Positions 23,530 through 34,403 of a stretch of DNA of 64,000 nucleotides are shown here, one piece after another. Each line of letters opens with the position of its first letter. Positions within the stretch are counted from its first letter, which is position 1. A program made the position numbers and the translations under genes. The DNA comes from Argentina anserina (lineage: Eukaryota; Streptophyta; Magnoliopsida; Rosales; Rosaceae), in NCBI RefSeq assembly GCF_933775445.1, contig NC_065876.1, positions 18,104,001-18,168,000 on the forward strand, written 5' to 3'. Below the pieces are notes generated by a model. The model was not told where the DNA came from. It saw nothing but the letters and a program-made list of their open reading frames with translations, and did not search any database.

Positions 23530-25100
23530 CAATGAAAACTAGAGAATGACCCGATAATAAGAAGGATGTGGTTCTGTGTGTTCAACGCGAGAGAGAGAGA
23601 GAGGGAGACGGCGAGATTAGAAAGCTTTTGAAAGAATATTTCGTAAGGCATTTTCGTTTTTCGTTGAATTTAAAAAAAAAAACGCGCCTCTTTGGGTACT
23701 CTATTTTGTTCGCAAAAATTTTGTGTGGGTGCATGTTAGTCTTCGTTGTGCCGCTGCCATCACTGTTGTTGTGAGTTTGTTTGTGGAGGAGAAGGGTATT
23801 TGCCAAAACCTTTTGAGATTTTTCTAATTGAGAGCAGGTTAGAGAAGAGACAGTTACAAGAGATTGGGAATTCTTCCATTGGGGTCATCATCCAATAGCA
23901 AGAGGTATGTTTGAATTATTTTCTCCCCCTCAATCTAGATCTATGGATCCAAGTCCTATAGAACTGAATCTGCAAGCCCCTCATGCGAATCATCCTTCAG
24001 ATCCAGCCTCAAACCAGCAAAATCTGTCTTGTATATGGATTTCAAATTAAGAGTGTAGTTTTAATCCCAACAGTGTTTTCATCTTATTTTACATGGTTAA
24101 TATTGAGGTTCTTCAAATGGTTAATCCCTACAGTGTATATGAATTATGGATGCTTTGTAATTTTTTATGAACTAGGATTGTCAGTGGTGTTGTATCATGA
24201 TCAAGGCTCTATGGTTTTTGTTAAGTGTGAATTTTTCCACCTATTAGTTTTGAGTGGATTGTGTATGACTTATCTGTGAGATTTTTTCCCAGGTATACCA
24301 CACACACATATATAAATAGATTACTGTAGTCGGCCCACTTAATTGATCAACACGTCCTGTAGCCATGTCTTTTCCCATGGCAAAATACCCTGCCAAACGT
24401 GAATCTATAATTGGATTCAGTTTTATTATATAACTATTGTATAGATAAGATATTAATGATTATGCTCAATTTATTGGCTCATAGTTCAATTAAAACGTTT
24501 TCCTTAATTCTGTTACTGATTTACCGGTATATGCTTTCTAATTTGGGGTAAATGGATATTTTTTTCATTCGAAGAACTCTTTTATTCCTTTATTTTCTCT
24601 TTTCCTTCTATTTCTTTGGGTTGTTTTTCTTTTCTTTGAGATTTCAATATTTCAGTAACCTGTAATAAATACTGGTTTTAATTGACCATGAAGTACAGTT
24701 TCAGCTGTTCCTAAATGGAAAAGTATGTTTGAATTGCAAAGAACAATGCCAATTGTATTAGAAGAAATTCAAACTTAATTGGAAGAAGAGGGTACTTCTA
24801 GCTGATTCATTTTTAACAATTCTATATTTATATCATTTTTATTGTAGTGTTGATGATGAATAGCTGACATATTTTTTTATATATATTTGCAGATATGTAT
24901 GGTTGTATCAAAAGGGTTACTCTAGTTCAAACCATCTTTATTTTTTCATCTCTTCCATTCATAAACCTTGAAAGGGTTGGCATGATGTCCTCATCAAAAA
25001 TATGCATAGTCATGGGATCTCGTCCAGACGATCTTTGAATCCCGGATGTTGATATAAGAAACTACAGTAAGTACATAAAAGTAACAGTCAGCTTTGTCAC
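23530..25100. other. Intergenic interval upstream of CDC45
   Basis: It contains the CDC45 promoter side, a GA microsatellite at 23589-23604, and otherwise AT-rich sequence without recognisable coding potential. The missing 5' exons of the downstream DUF482 fragment could be decayed here, but I could not identify any. Confidence 0.4.
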
Positions 25101-25102
25101 AG

Positions 25103-25460
25103 GCAATAGAAGCTGCAATTGAACTTGATCTAAGCACAGTGGAGGCGGGAGCGCAGGGAGAGCATAAGATTCAGAGAGGTTATATGCATGTGGCAACTTA
25201 TAGCTGCCATTACTTGATGAATCAAAGTTTCAGGAAGGCCATAGAGGACTTTCTAGTGCGTATATCAACTCAGGTATATTTTTTTGTATTCTTGAGAATG
25301 AATACACTGAATTGCAACATCCTTGAGTCATTTTCAGTACACAATCTCTGCTTCAGTGATGGCAATTTTCATTTAACGATTTCATGTACTTTACATGCAG
25401 GTTAAGATTGTGATGAAACTACTGCATGATTCGGGTCCTTTCAAGGAAGATGTACACTAA
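25103..25460 (+). pseudogene. C-terminal two-exon fragment of a DUF482 (FemAB/GNAT-like) acyltransferase-like gene
   Basis: Exon A (25103-25273, after ...TTTGTCACAG, before GTATAT) encodes AIEAAIELDLSTVEAGAQGEHKIQRGYM, CHYLMNQSFRKAIEDFL and RISTQ. Exon B (25401-25460, after ATGCAG) encodes VKIVMKLLHDSGPFKEDVH and a stop. This matches the C-terminal end of plant DUF482 (PF04339) proteins, whose catalytic role is poorly known. The reading frame is clean across both exons, but the preceding 200-300 residues are absent, so it is either a gene fragment or the last exons of a gene whose front I failed to recognise. Confidence 0.65.
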
Positions 25461-26300
25461 TGTATTGATATGGTTTACTAGAAGCAGATTAGTACTTTGT
25501 GAATTGTGGACGGAAATCTTTTTCTTCCTTTAATACTGAACATTGCACTGGGAGATTCTGTACATAATTACAGTAGCAAACTAAAACTTGTATACCTGGA
25601 AATTCAATACATATTCAATGAAGATATTGCTCACTTCACCATATATTCATTTCTGTTCCATAAATGTATAGGCTGAAAATTTGTTTGAGACAATACAGAT
25701 GAATTATGATTATGCCCTCTCTCATTTTGATACCTTATACTAGGCTTCAAACTAAAGAGTTGACCAATATGCATAAGAATTGCACAGGTATATTTTGAGG
25801 ATCGGGACTTTGCTGGAACTGTAACATTCTTGGTATAACATTCCATATTTCCATTGCTTTTCTTTTTTCAAGTATATGTGGCATGCTGCTGTATCATTTT
25901 GTCGTCATCTTTGTGGATCGAAGATCTATCCATCAAAAGGAAGAGAACGAAACAGACCCTTAATTGTATCCATATCAGTAAACCTGATCGTGTTCATCAA
26001 ACACACTTCATTTCCTAACACTTCTATCTGATTATGGCCAACAAATCCAGAATACAACTGAGCTTGTTAAATAGGAATACTATGAGGTAAGAATCGAACT
26101 AAGATTGTGAACTCTGGTTGTATTCAAGATAAGGAATAAAAGAATCATATACGAAACTGATTACAGATACAAGAAGGAAATGGCCGGATTACTGCAAATG
26201 ATTGAATGGAAACGTTCTTATATACACTTTGTTTCCCACAGCTAGGACAGACTTACAATTGGAATTCCTATACTCAATTACACTCTAAATAACTTTTAAA

Positions 26301-27305
26301 CTAGTCAGACTCAGATTCCCTAAAATCTGCCACAAATGGATGGGTGAGAAGTTCTTCAACAGTCCATCTATGCTCCGGTACCTCTTGTAGGCAAAAACCG
26401 ATAAACTCCCCAGCAAGACTCGATATTGTGTCGGGAATTTTAGGCTCGAAACCGTCAAGAACGTAGAGAGTATCGCTCTCATCATCATAGAAATGACTCC
26501 GAGGCCGCTCCCCTGTAAGCAATTCTAGAACAATCAAACCCACTGCCCATATGTCGCTAGGCTTTTTTTGCTTGTTGTCGGAGACCGTCTCCGGCGACAG
26601 GTAGGGTGGTGTGCCTTTCCATCTTTCCCCAACTTCCTCTTTCTTAACCAACCCCAAATCTCCCACTTTGGCCGTAAAAGTAACCGGCCTATCTTCATCA
26701 TCATCATATACATATTTCACGAGCAATATGTTGTCTGGTTTCAGGTCACAGTGTACAAACCCAGCGTTATGAATGTGCCGAACTCCTTTAAGAATATCAC
26801 CCGTGAAGCTCCTCACGTGGCACTCCTCCAACCCCCGAAAACCACGCACCTCGAGCAACCTTGCAAGGCTTCCCCAAGCAATCTCCATAGCCAAGTTGTA
26901 GACTTGTTCACCTCTGTTACTGCTCGTGACCTCTTCTCCGTAGTGCTCGATAATGAAGCGGCAAGATTCACCATCCATCTCTTTAAAAACCTCAAACTCG
27001 TACTTGATGGGATCTGAATCTTTCACTTTTGCCGACTTGATCGCCATGGATACAGGCATGTGTAGAAGTTTGACATCTATCTCGTTGGAAAATGCAACGA
27101 AAACGGAGCCGAAGCCTCCCTCTCCGATCTTGTCTCCTCTGACCCATCTCAACCCGGAACCCAAGCTCAGTTCCGCCGCCTTACTCTTCTTGGTTCCCAT
27201 CCCTCTGATCCAGTTATTACCAGAACCCATCACTTTCGCCTTAGTCTTCTTGGCTGCCATCACTCTCCTCTTCACTTTCTCTCTGACAATAGCCATCGCA
27301 CTCAC
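26301..27305 (-). CDS. Single-exon Ser/Thr protein kinase, MAPKKK17/18/20-like
   Basis: The 334-residue frame has a basic N-terminal tail (about 1-50) and then a kinase domain. It shows the Gly loop IGEGGFGSVF, the VAIK-type lysine in SMAIKSAK, the catalytic loop HCDLKPDNILL, a metal-binding motif that reads GDLGLVK (DLG instead of DFG), the activation-segment end GTPPYLSPE, and DIWAVGLIVLELLTG. The HCDLKPDN and DIWAVG forms and the lack of introns resemble plant Raf-independent MEKK-like kinases (MAPKKK17-20 group), which act in ABA and stress signalling. The specific role is inferred from family only. An acidic insert (VYDDDEDRPV) lies before the DLG motif. All catalytic residues are present, so an active enzyme is likely. 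Confidence 0.88.
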   Translation of the reverse strand: MSAMAIVREKVKRRVMAAKKTKAKVMGSGNNWIRGMGTKKSKAAELSLGSGLRWVRGDKIGEGGFGSVFVAFSNEIDVKLLHMPVSMAIKSAKVKDSDPIKYEFEVFKEMDGESCRFIIEHYGEEVTSSNRGEQVYNLAMEIAWGSLARLLEVRGFRGLEECHVRSFTGDILKGVRHIHNAGFVHCDLKPDNILLVKYVYDDDEDRPVTFTAKVGDLGLVKKEEVGERWKGTPPYLSPETVSDNKQKKPSDIWAVGLIVLELLTGERPRSHFYDDESDTLYVLDGFEPKIPDTISSLAGEFIGFCLQEVPEHRWTVEELLTHPFVADFRESESD

Positions 27306-27615
27306 TCTGTTTTTCTCGCTGTTTCACGAAATGAGGGCATTTGTTGAAATTCAAAATGAATATAAAGACTCGAGGTCGGCTAACTAGAAAGAAGCTAGTA
27401 TTTGTGTTTGCGTGGATGTCAAGCTAAATCAGATCCAAGTCCAAGTCAACTGAAAACGTGATTTTAAAGCGCGGTATTAGTGTTTCGGGGGTGGGTGGGT
27501 GGTTTGATATGATACGGAAAAAAGGAGAAAACTTACAAAGAGAACTTCTGAAGTACATTGGAAGGAAATTTTAAGTCCCATCAAAGAGAAGAAGATTCAT
27601 TCTAGCCCATAGAAC
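27306..27615. other. Kinase promoter side; nothing else recognised
   Basis: A short interval upstream of the minus-strand kinase. No coding potential, repeat or RNA gene was seen. Confidence 0.4.
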
Positions 27616-27869
27616 CTAGGGCGTTGGCTTCGCGAAACACATGGTTAAAAAAAGATCTTTTTCAAAAACCTGCTGCAATAGCATTCGGTCTTGAACAGGG
27701 GGGCAGAATCTTCCAAGGGGCTGAAACTTTTCCAACCACAGTTGATAACTAGCAAAGAATCTCCCACAGCGCACGACTTTAGAAAAACCAAGGTCTCTAG
27801 CTTTCAAGAGAGCACTACGAAGAGCAGTAGTTTCAGCTATGAGGACGTGTGCTTTCCCAATGCTTAGAG
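27616..27869 (-). pseudogene. RNase H-like fragment of a LINE or plant RVT_3 protein
   Basis: A continuous minus-strand frame reads PTLSIGKAHVLIAETTALR, then SALLKARDLGFSKVVRCGRF. The 'AE..ALR.AL..ARDLGFSKV' pattern is that of the RNase H domain found at the end of plant LINE ORF2 proteins and related reverse-transcriptase-like genes. The frame is short and the rest of the protein is missing on both sides. Confidence 0.5.
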
Positions 27870-29340
27870 TAGGGGCGGATCCAGGATGTGAACTCCCTCT
27901 AGGCTAATTAAGAGTTCTTAAAAGATCTTTTGTTTACCAATATTGTTTTCTAGTGTTTATTTTCCTTTATTTTTTTTTGAGGGTGTGCGTCTGTTTTTCT
28001 TTTTAATCAAAGAGTATGTGAAGTTCATATCAATAGTTTTACACCCTATTTTGTGAAGTGAAATCATAAAAGGAAGTGTGGGAAGAAAACAAGAACAAAT
28101 GTAAGAAATACTAGTAGAAAATAGAAGAACATTGTGAGAGCAAAAAGAAGACAAGATAGAAACAAAGAAGAAAATTAGAAAGAAAGGAAGGAAAAAAATG
28201 ATATTTCCAAGGTGATTGGAACCAGAGACATGGGAAATTAATGAGAGTCTAAAATAAGACTGAGCCAACTGAACTAGTAGGAACTACCTGGAAATATCTC
28301 ATGTACATAAATAATTAACAGGATTTGTGTCTAGGCTTAAGCCCATAAAGCCTACAACATAGATACGCTCTTGGCTTAGAGCGCTTGCAACTAAAGGACA
28401 TCTTATATTGTGGTGGTAAAATTTGGTAGTCAGTAGTGGTGGTCGGATTAGGGGCCGCCGCCGTGTCGGAGATGTTTTCCAAGGCATTTTGAGTCGTTTA
28501 TATGTTTAGGATGGTGTAGGAATTTTTGGAGGAGCTTGGAGAGGAATTGGACATTATTTTTCCCCAAATTTAACAAAAAGGTGATGAGTTCTATATTTTT
28601 TATCAATGAACTCTTAACGTAATAATCCTATAATATTTTGGGGAGTGTGAGGAGGTTGTTGGTTAGGTTGGAGGATTGGTTGAGATTGGAACCGTTTTGG
28701 ACGTGTGAGGCCGTTTGTGCCCTTTTTGTCAATTATTCCAAAATTATGGTATTTAATTCCAAAATATGTCTTTTACATAGGACGTGAGGAGATTCGAATC
28801 GAGAGACTTCGAACCAACCCCCGACATAATTAGTTACAGTGAGTGGATATTTATTTTAATGCAAATACATGCATGTTTAATTTGATGATTTAAATTCCAT
28901 GAAATATATTTGTTGTTGATATTTCAAATGTCGAGTCGGAAATGATATTTTCAGGAGTCATATTTATTCTATTTATTTTATATAGTTGAGAACCGTTGTT
29001 GATATTATATTGGGTTATTTTCTTCTTCTCAACTAAGTCTCATCAACTCGGTCATTCCATTGGAATCAACGAGGTATAGGTAAAATATATATTTGGATGT
29101 GGGACTTCCGGATTTTCATATATGATGTTTTGATGCCATACGTTGAAATGATGATGATGATGATGCTAGCATGATTCTACCTTATGATGTCGGTGGCTAC
29201 CCCCAAGTAGTGCACCCAAGTCCTTCCCGCCTGGGAGGCGATGTGGGTATGGTTGGCTTTACCACGAAAACCCGTTACCCTCTCTGTTAATGTGACGTGA
29301 CGGTTTTTAGAGTGTGGGAGTAATTATTTTTCCCGAGGGG
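27870..29340. other. Repeat-derived intergenic sequence without a named element
   Basis: Purine-rich tracts at 28080-28200 and AT-rich sequence beyond. Frames found here (27957-28268, 28299-28487) are compositional or lack homology. The right part (about 28780-29340) looks like retroelement LTR or leader sequence running into the hairpin block, but I could not find paired LTRs or a target duplication. Confidence 0.35.
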
Positions 29341-29370
29341 CATACTGTATGGCTTGACTATTTTACCAAA

Positions 29371-29541
29371 CTAGCGGGGCTAGTTCACACTTGAGTATTT
29401 TATTTTGACTAGCGGGGCTAGTCCAGTTCTTATAATTATTTCAGTGCTGTTTTACTTGGGCTAGGGGGATGGTCCCTTTACGTTGTGGAATTGTTACATT
29501 TTCTAAATATCTTCTTATTTTATTCCGTCTAGCGGGGCTAG
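29371..29541 (+). repeat. Three short hairpins sharing the core CTAGCGGGGCTAG
   Basis: The 13-bp core is at 29371-29383, 29409-29421 and 29529-29541. The flanking stem bases change in pairs: AACTAGC/GCTAGTT, GACTAGC/GCTAGTC, GTCTAGC/GCTAGAC. A degenerate fourth unit (GGGCTAGGGGG) is near 29458. The block probably belongs to a gypsy-like LTR remnant. Confidence 0.75.
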
Positions 29542-29654
29542 ACCACTTCGTTAATGATGTATCTTTTATAAGATTACACAACACATGCATGCATAAGTTT
29601 TCTTACCAAATTGATACTTTTGGGGAAGTATTTAAGGTTTTTTTTTTGTTCAAT

Positions 29655-32045
29655 AATTTAAAGTCTATATAACATAGAAAAGCGGGATGCTCATGACGTG
29701 TGCTGATAGGAGCACAAAGTGTGGCGTTCTTAATGTGATTATACCATATTCTTACTCTTTGTTACCTCTTATTTAGTATGTTTTAGTTTCTTTTTCATGA
29801 ATAATTATCTAGGTAGAGCTTATATCAATTATAAGTGAATTGATGATGAAATCGTGCTAAGTGTTAATAATCCTTGTTGAGATATGATTCCTTGTTCGAG
29901 CAGGATTCATCCTTTCGTATTTCTTTATTTCTAACATACTTATTCTTATTAGGAAATACAAATCCATTTTGGAGAAGGAAAGCAATCCTAGTTCCACAAG
30001 GAAAGAGAAGAAGATATGCACTTAAAAGCCCAATCCATGCAAGAATGAAAATGCTGTCAAGATTCGTAGTCCAACTTCGACGGGATCCCCTGGATAGCTC
30101 TGATCGATTTAGAAAACGTACCTATATGGATAGAAAGCTATGTGAGTCTAGCTTCTGTAGGATTTGGAATCAAATCAATATCTTATTCCTATATGGAGAT
30201 ATGACCAAATCATTGCTCGGAGGTCCAGTGAGCTCGGCAGAATTATCTCAGCCATTGATTTGCTTTTGATCCAAGGCCTATGAGGGAAACTTGGGACCTT
30301 GTTTCTCCTGCATATAGAGCACAAATATGTATCAAAATATCCATAAATCCCTGCACCAAATAATGTCAAAGAAGTCATGCAGCAAATTAAATGAGAAGAG
30401 GCAAGAAAGTCAAAGAAGACATGCAGCAAATTTAATGAGAAGATGTAAGAAAAATCAAATATGGCTGCAGCAATTAAAGACTTTTGCTGCCTTCCTAATT
30501 CAAAGGAAGAAATTTGTACAAAAGAAATCAGCATTAAATGAGGAAGAAGATATGCAATTAATGCAAAAGATATGCAATCCTTATAGAAATCAGAATTCTG
30601 GCAGTACAGATCATCCAACTTTGACGGGCTCCCCTGAACAGCTCAAATTGACTGAGAAAATTCATGATATATGGATGAAAATCCACGGAAGTCTAGTTGA
30701 AATTGCCAGTTGGAATCATCTCAATATCTATTTTCTAGAGACAGTTATGGTCACAACAAGGGACAAATGTCAGATCTGTCGAATCTAGGAAACCTCAACC
30801 AATTTGGTTTCAACTTTGTGGACTTTGTGGTCATCCTCCCTTGGGTTTCTTCCTCTATATATAGCACCTCATTTCTACATAAAAGGATCATCAACCTTGC
30901 TCACAAGACTAGCCAAAGCTCTGCCTTAAACACTACTCATCATCCTCAAAGCCATTCAAGGCGAAAACACCATCTTCCCTTCATTCCATTTGATCTGAAG
31001 CACTACGCCTAGGATTTCCATTCAAGTTGAAGCCGTGCTACCTTGTTTTGATACCGCTAAGGAGATTTACAAAGTGTAACTCACTACTTCTTCACTTATG
31101 TTTTCGGTTTGGATTCTTTGTGTGATGTTGTGTTTATCTTTTTGGCTAGTTCCGAATTTGTGGAATACTCTCATGTAGTTTACAATTTTGCAAAATGTTA
31201 TAAAGTAGTTCTGATTTTGTTTTCTATGATTTCTATGTAGATGTCGTGAGTTTATAATTCAATGATTTAATGATTCTCTTTCTTGTGCGTTAACTATATG
31301 TGATTCAAGGCGCTAAGTTAGTTTTGCATATAGGATTCTTAAGTGTTTTTGTTAACTTGTTAAAGTAAGTGACATGCTTGACTTGTTAGTAATCACTAGG
31401 AATTAACCATGATCTGTTGTTATCTAAGATGCGCTAAGTAATTAGATAAGAAATGAATCAATAAAGTGGTAAGATTGAGAATGACATGTTACCTTGTAAT
31501 TTCTAAGCGCTAAGATAGAATTACCAGGCCATGTTTCGAGTTAGGGATGCGCTAAGTAACCTAGTTCGGCATTAGGTTGTTGTTTGTTCACTCAATACTT
31601 GTCCGCTAAGGCTCGGTGTTTGCATAGGATGAGATTATGATTTTGAAGCTACTTGTGACGATTTGTTTGGTGATGTTTATGTGTTGGTTGGTTGATCACT
31701 TGTATATATTAGTTTAGGGTTTATTTTTATGTTCTTGATACGATCATATATCAAATCTTTAAACTCTTATGAATGCGTTGTTAAATGTTTGTGATTCTTT
31801 ACCCTGGATGGATCTCTGGTTTGTGAACGATACCCTCTTCCTTTATACTACTAACGATGCTTACATAGTTAATATTGATCTCGAGTAATCGAACCGATCA
31901 TGTGCGTGTGGGATGAACCAAATCCTCATTGAATCTTATTTTTCCATTAGAAGGGGCTTGCACATGCTCTGTAGTACCCCCTGTGAATACCCCACCGGTA
32001 TGAAAAGTTCTTAATGTTAATTGAGTGCCCAGTTCTCCAATACTC
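29655..32045 (-). pseudogene. rpoC2: Plastid rpoC2 fragment (NUPT), split by a solo LTR
   Basis: Minus-strand translation of about 31901-32045 reads [27 protein letters not shown] and [18 protein letters not shown]. Across the LTR insertion it continues at 29703-29655 with RHEHPAFLCYID. This is the beta'' subunit of plastid-encoded RNA polymerase, so the sequence is plastid DNA transferred to the nucleus. Only about 60-70 codons are present, with substitutions (EPGTQ to ELGTQ) and a small deletion after CYID, so it is not functional. The LTR at 29704-31900 interrupts the codon stream exactly. Confidence 0.85.
29704..31900 (+). mobile_element. Solo LTR of a gypsy-like element, TSD TGTGC
   Basis: Starts TGATAGGAGCACAAAGTG and ends GAACCGATCA. 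It is flanked by TGTGC at 29699-29703 and 31901-31905. TATA-like CTATATATAG lies at 30854-30863, upstream of a leader with 'catcaaccttgctcacaag'. Near 30365-30445 a 40-bp unit (TCAAAGAAGnCATGCAGCAAA) is duplicated. There is no internal region or second LTR, so it arose by LTR-LTR recombination. The distal part carries five CGCTAAG words in hairpin loops (see findings). Confidence 0.93.
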
Positions 32046-32239
32046 AGGTTCAAATACCCATCGATTCGGTGTTTGCTTACTGGCTTCATATAATTCAGAA
32101 AACACCAGTTTTATTGAAGCCTCTTGTTCATATCTCTCATCAAAAGGTGTTATTCGATAATGTCTATCTAACAGACCCCCCCCCCACCCCTCGCTAACCC
32201 GAGTGAGAATTCAAATATCTGTCCTACATTCATTCGCGA

Positions 32240-33109
32240 AGGCACTCCTATAAAACTATTGCATTATGAAGCGACTATATGAAGGAAACTTCTAGGGATC
32301 GATCGACACCAGTTGATCTGATCGGTATATATATTTAGTGACCCTATAAAATCCAATTTGGAACTCGTTTGACCGTCGGAACTTACGGTAAACCGAAAAC
32401 ACCACTAATATGCCCTAAGGGAGGACCTATTACAAAGATGCGAAAGCCGAAAGCCGTTTGCATATCTGAAATCACCTAATTTTTGTTACCTATCGTGCGT
32501 GGTCGCACTGAAGAAATCTATTTGGGAAAGCCCTGGTCAATGGGGTTTCAATATGTCAAAATTCCTCTTTTTTAGTTAACCGTTCGTACCAACGGTCAAA
32601 CCATGTCCAAAACGGACGACATTTTTACAGGGTCCCTAATTATATATACCGATCACATAAGTTGGTGTCGATCGACCATATTTCGAATTAGAGTTGGCGA
32701 TCACCTAAGTGTCAACTAATATATCATAACCTTTCTATTAGCCTATTAGGTATAAAATAAAACTATTGCATTATGAAGCGACTATATGAAGAAAACTTAT
32801 AGGGATCGATCGACACCAGGCGATGTGATCAGTATATATTATTTGTGACCCTATAAAAATTTAATCCAATTCAGACCTCGTTTGACAGTCGGAATTTACG
32901 GTAAACCGAAAACACCACTAATATGCCATAAGGGGGGACCTCTTACAAATATGCGAACGTCGAAAACCGTTTGCATATCTGAAATCAACTAATTTTGGTT
33001 ACCTATCGTGCGCGGTCGCACTGAAGAAATCTATTTGGGAAAGTCCCGGTTAATGGGGTTTCAATATGTCAAAACGCCTATTTTTTAGTTAACCGTTTGT
33101 ACGAACGGT
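32240..33109. repeat. Tandem fold-back repeat, about 506-bp period (array 1)
   Basis: 'aaaactattgcattatgaag' occurs near 32252 and 32758, and the following 350 bases are repeated in order ('gatcgatcgacaccag', 'cgtttgac', 'taaaccgaaaacaccacta', 'ctatcgtgcg', 'caatggggtttcaatatgtc'). Within a unit the arms are inverted: GATCGACACCA...GATCGGTATATA near 32300-32330 pairs with TATATACCGATCAC...TGGTGTCGATCGACC near 32643-32680. The array stops abruptly at the copia fragment. Relatives lie at 62880-64000 in the opposite orientation. Confidence 0.85.
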
Positions 33110-34340
33110 CAAATTTGTCAGATTCAAATACAAGTTTAAAGCCCTTGTTGCTGAGAACAGGACCGGAAACCAAATTCTTACAAATTTCAGGCACATGAAG
33201 CACATTACTAAGCACAAGATCCTTCTCGGAAGTGAGTTTCAAAATCACCTTCTCTTGTCCTTCCACTTTTGCAGTTGTGGCATTCCCCATGAACAATGAT
33301 TCACCTTCATTAATTGACTGGTATGATGAGAACATTTCCCTTTGAGAACAAACATGCCTTGTAGCACCAGTGTCTATCCACCAATCAGTTGAATTCGTAA
33401 CCAGAATTGCTTCAGCAACCACTCCAATGAATTGGTTTTCAGTTTCAGCAAGGTTGGCTTGGTTGAAATTTCCAGAACCTCCAGCACCACCTCCTTGATC
33501 CTTCCTCAAGCGACATTCTTTGGCTTTATGCCCTGGTTTGCCACAGACCCAGCACCCTCCAATTTGTTTCTTCTTGAAAGGTTTGGTCTTTTGTGGGGCG
33601 ATGGGATTCCTTCCAGCAATTACAATAGGCTTAGCAGCAGCATTCTTGCCTTTGTTTTTCTGAAACATGTCATTTGATGGACTCCCTCCAACCATATTAG
33701 CAGTTGGCTCCAAGGAAAAAGCATCAGCCTTCTCATTTTTCCGATTATCCTCTTCAACTCGAAGTTTAAGAACCAATTGCTCAAAATTCATATCCTCAGT
33801 TAGATGTTTCAGATATATCTTGAAATCTTTCTATGTATGAGGTAATTTTTCAATGATGGAACCAACAAGAAAATTCGGGTTAAGACCCATACCTTCCACA
33901 TCTAACTAATGAACAATCAGTTGAAGTTCCTCAACTTGCTTGACAACAGATTTGGCATCACTCATTTTGAAATTCATAAAATTGCCAATGACAAACTTCT
34001 TTGAACAAGCAACCTCAGTCTTGTACTTGTTCTCCAATGACTGCCACAACTCCCTTGCAGTTTTGAATGTGGAGTAGATATCATACAAGGAATCGTCCAG
34101 GGCATTGAGAATATAGTTCATGCATAGAAACTCATTAGTCTCCCAAGAATCTATACCCTCCTTCTCCAACCAGAACAGTAGGAGCCTCAGCAGTGAGGAC
34201 GTTTGCCACATTCAAAGTTGTCAAATAAAACAACATCTTCTGTTGCCAGCGTTTGAAATCAGAACCCTTGAATTTCTCTGGTTTCTCAACATGATTTTTT
34301 CCAATCGATGATATTGATTGATCCATCTCTACAAGATTAG
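33110..34340 (-). pseudogene. Ty1-copia gag-protease fragment (copy A)
   Basis: Minus-strand frames at 34326-34135, 34211-33906 and 33791-33110 give a copia gag: N-terminal PEKFKGSDFKRWQQKMLFYL, an UBN2-like central part, zinc knuckle CWVCGKPGHKAKEC, and the start of the protease, WWIDTGATRHVCS, with catalytic D. The frame is broken near 34160 (deletion relative to copy B) and near 33905-33840. Homology ends at about 33110 where the satellite-like repeat begins, so everything downstream (integrase, RT) is missing. It is closely similar to 40190-41480. Confidence 0.85.
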
Positions 34341-34403
34341 AGAATTTTCTGTCTTAGATTGTTAAGACCAACCAAATTCACAATTACAAACAAAGTATAT
34401 ATA

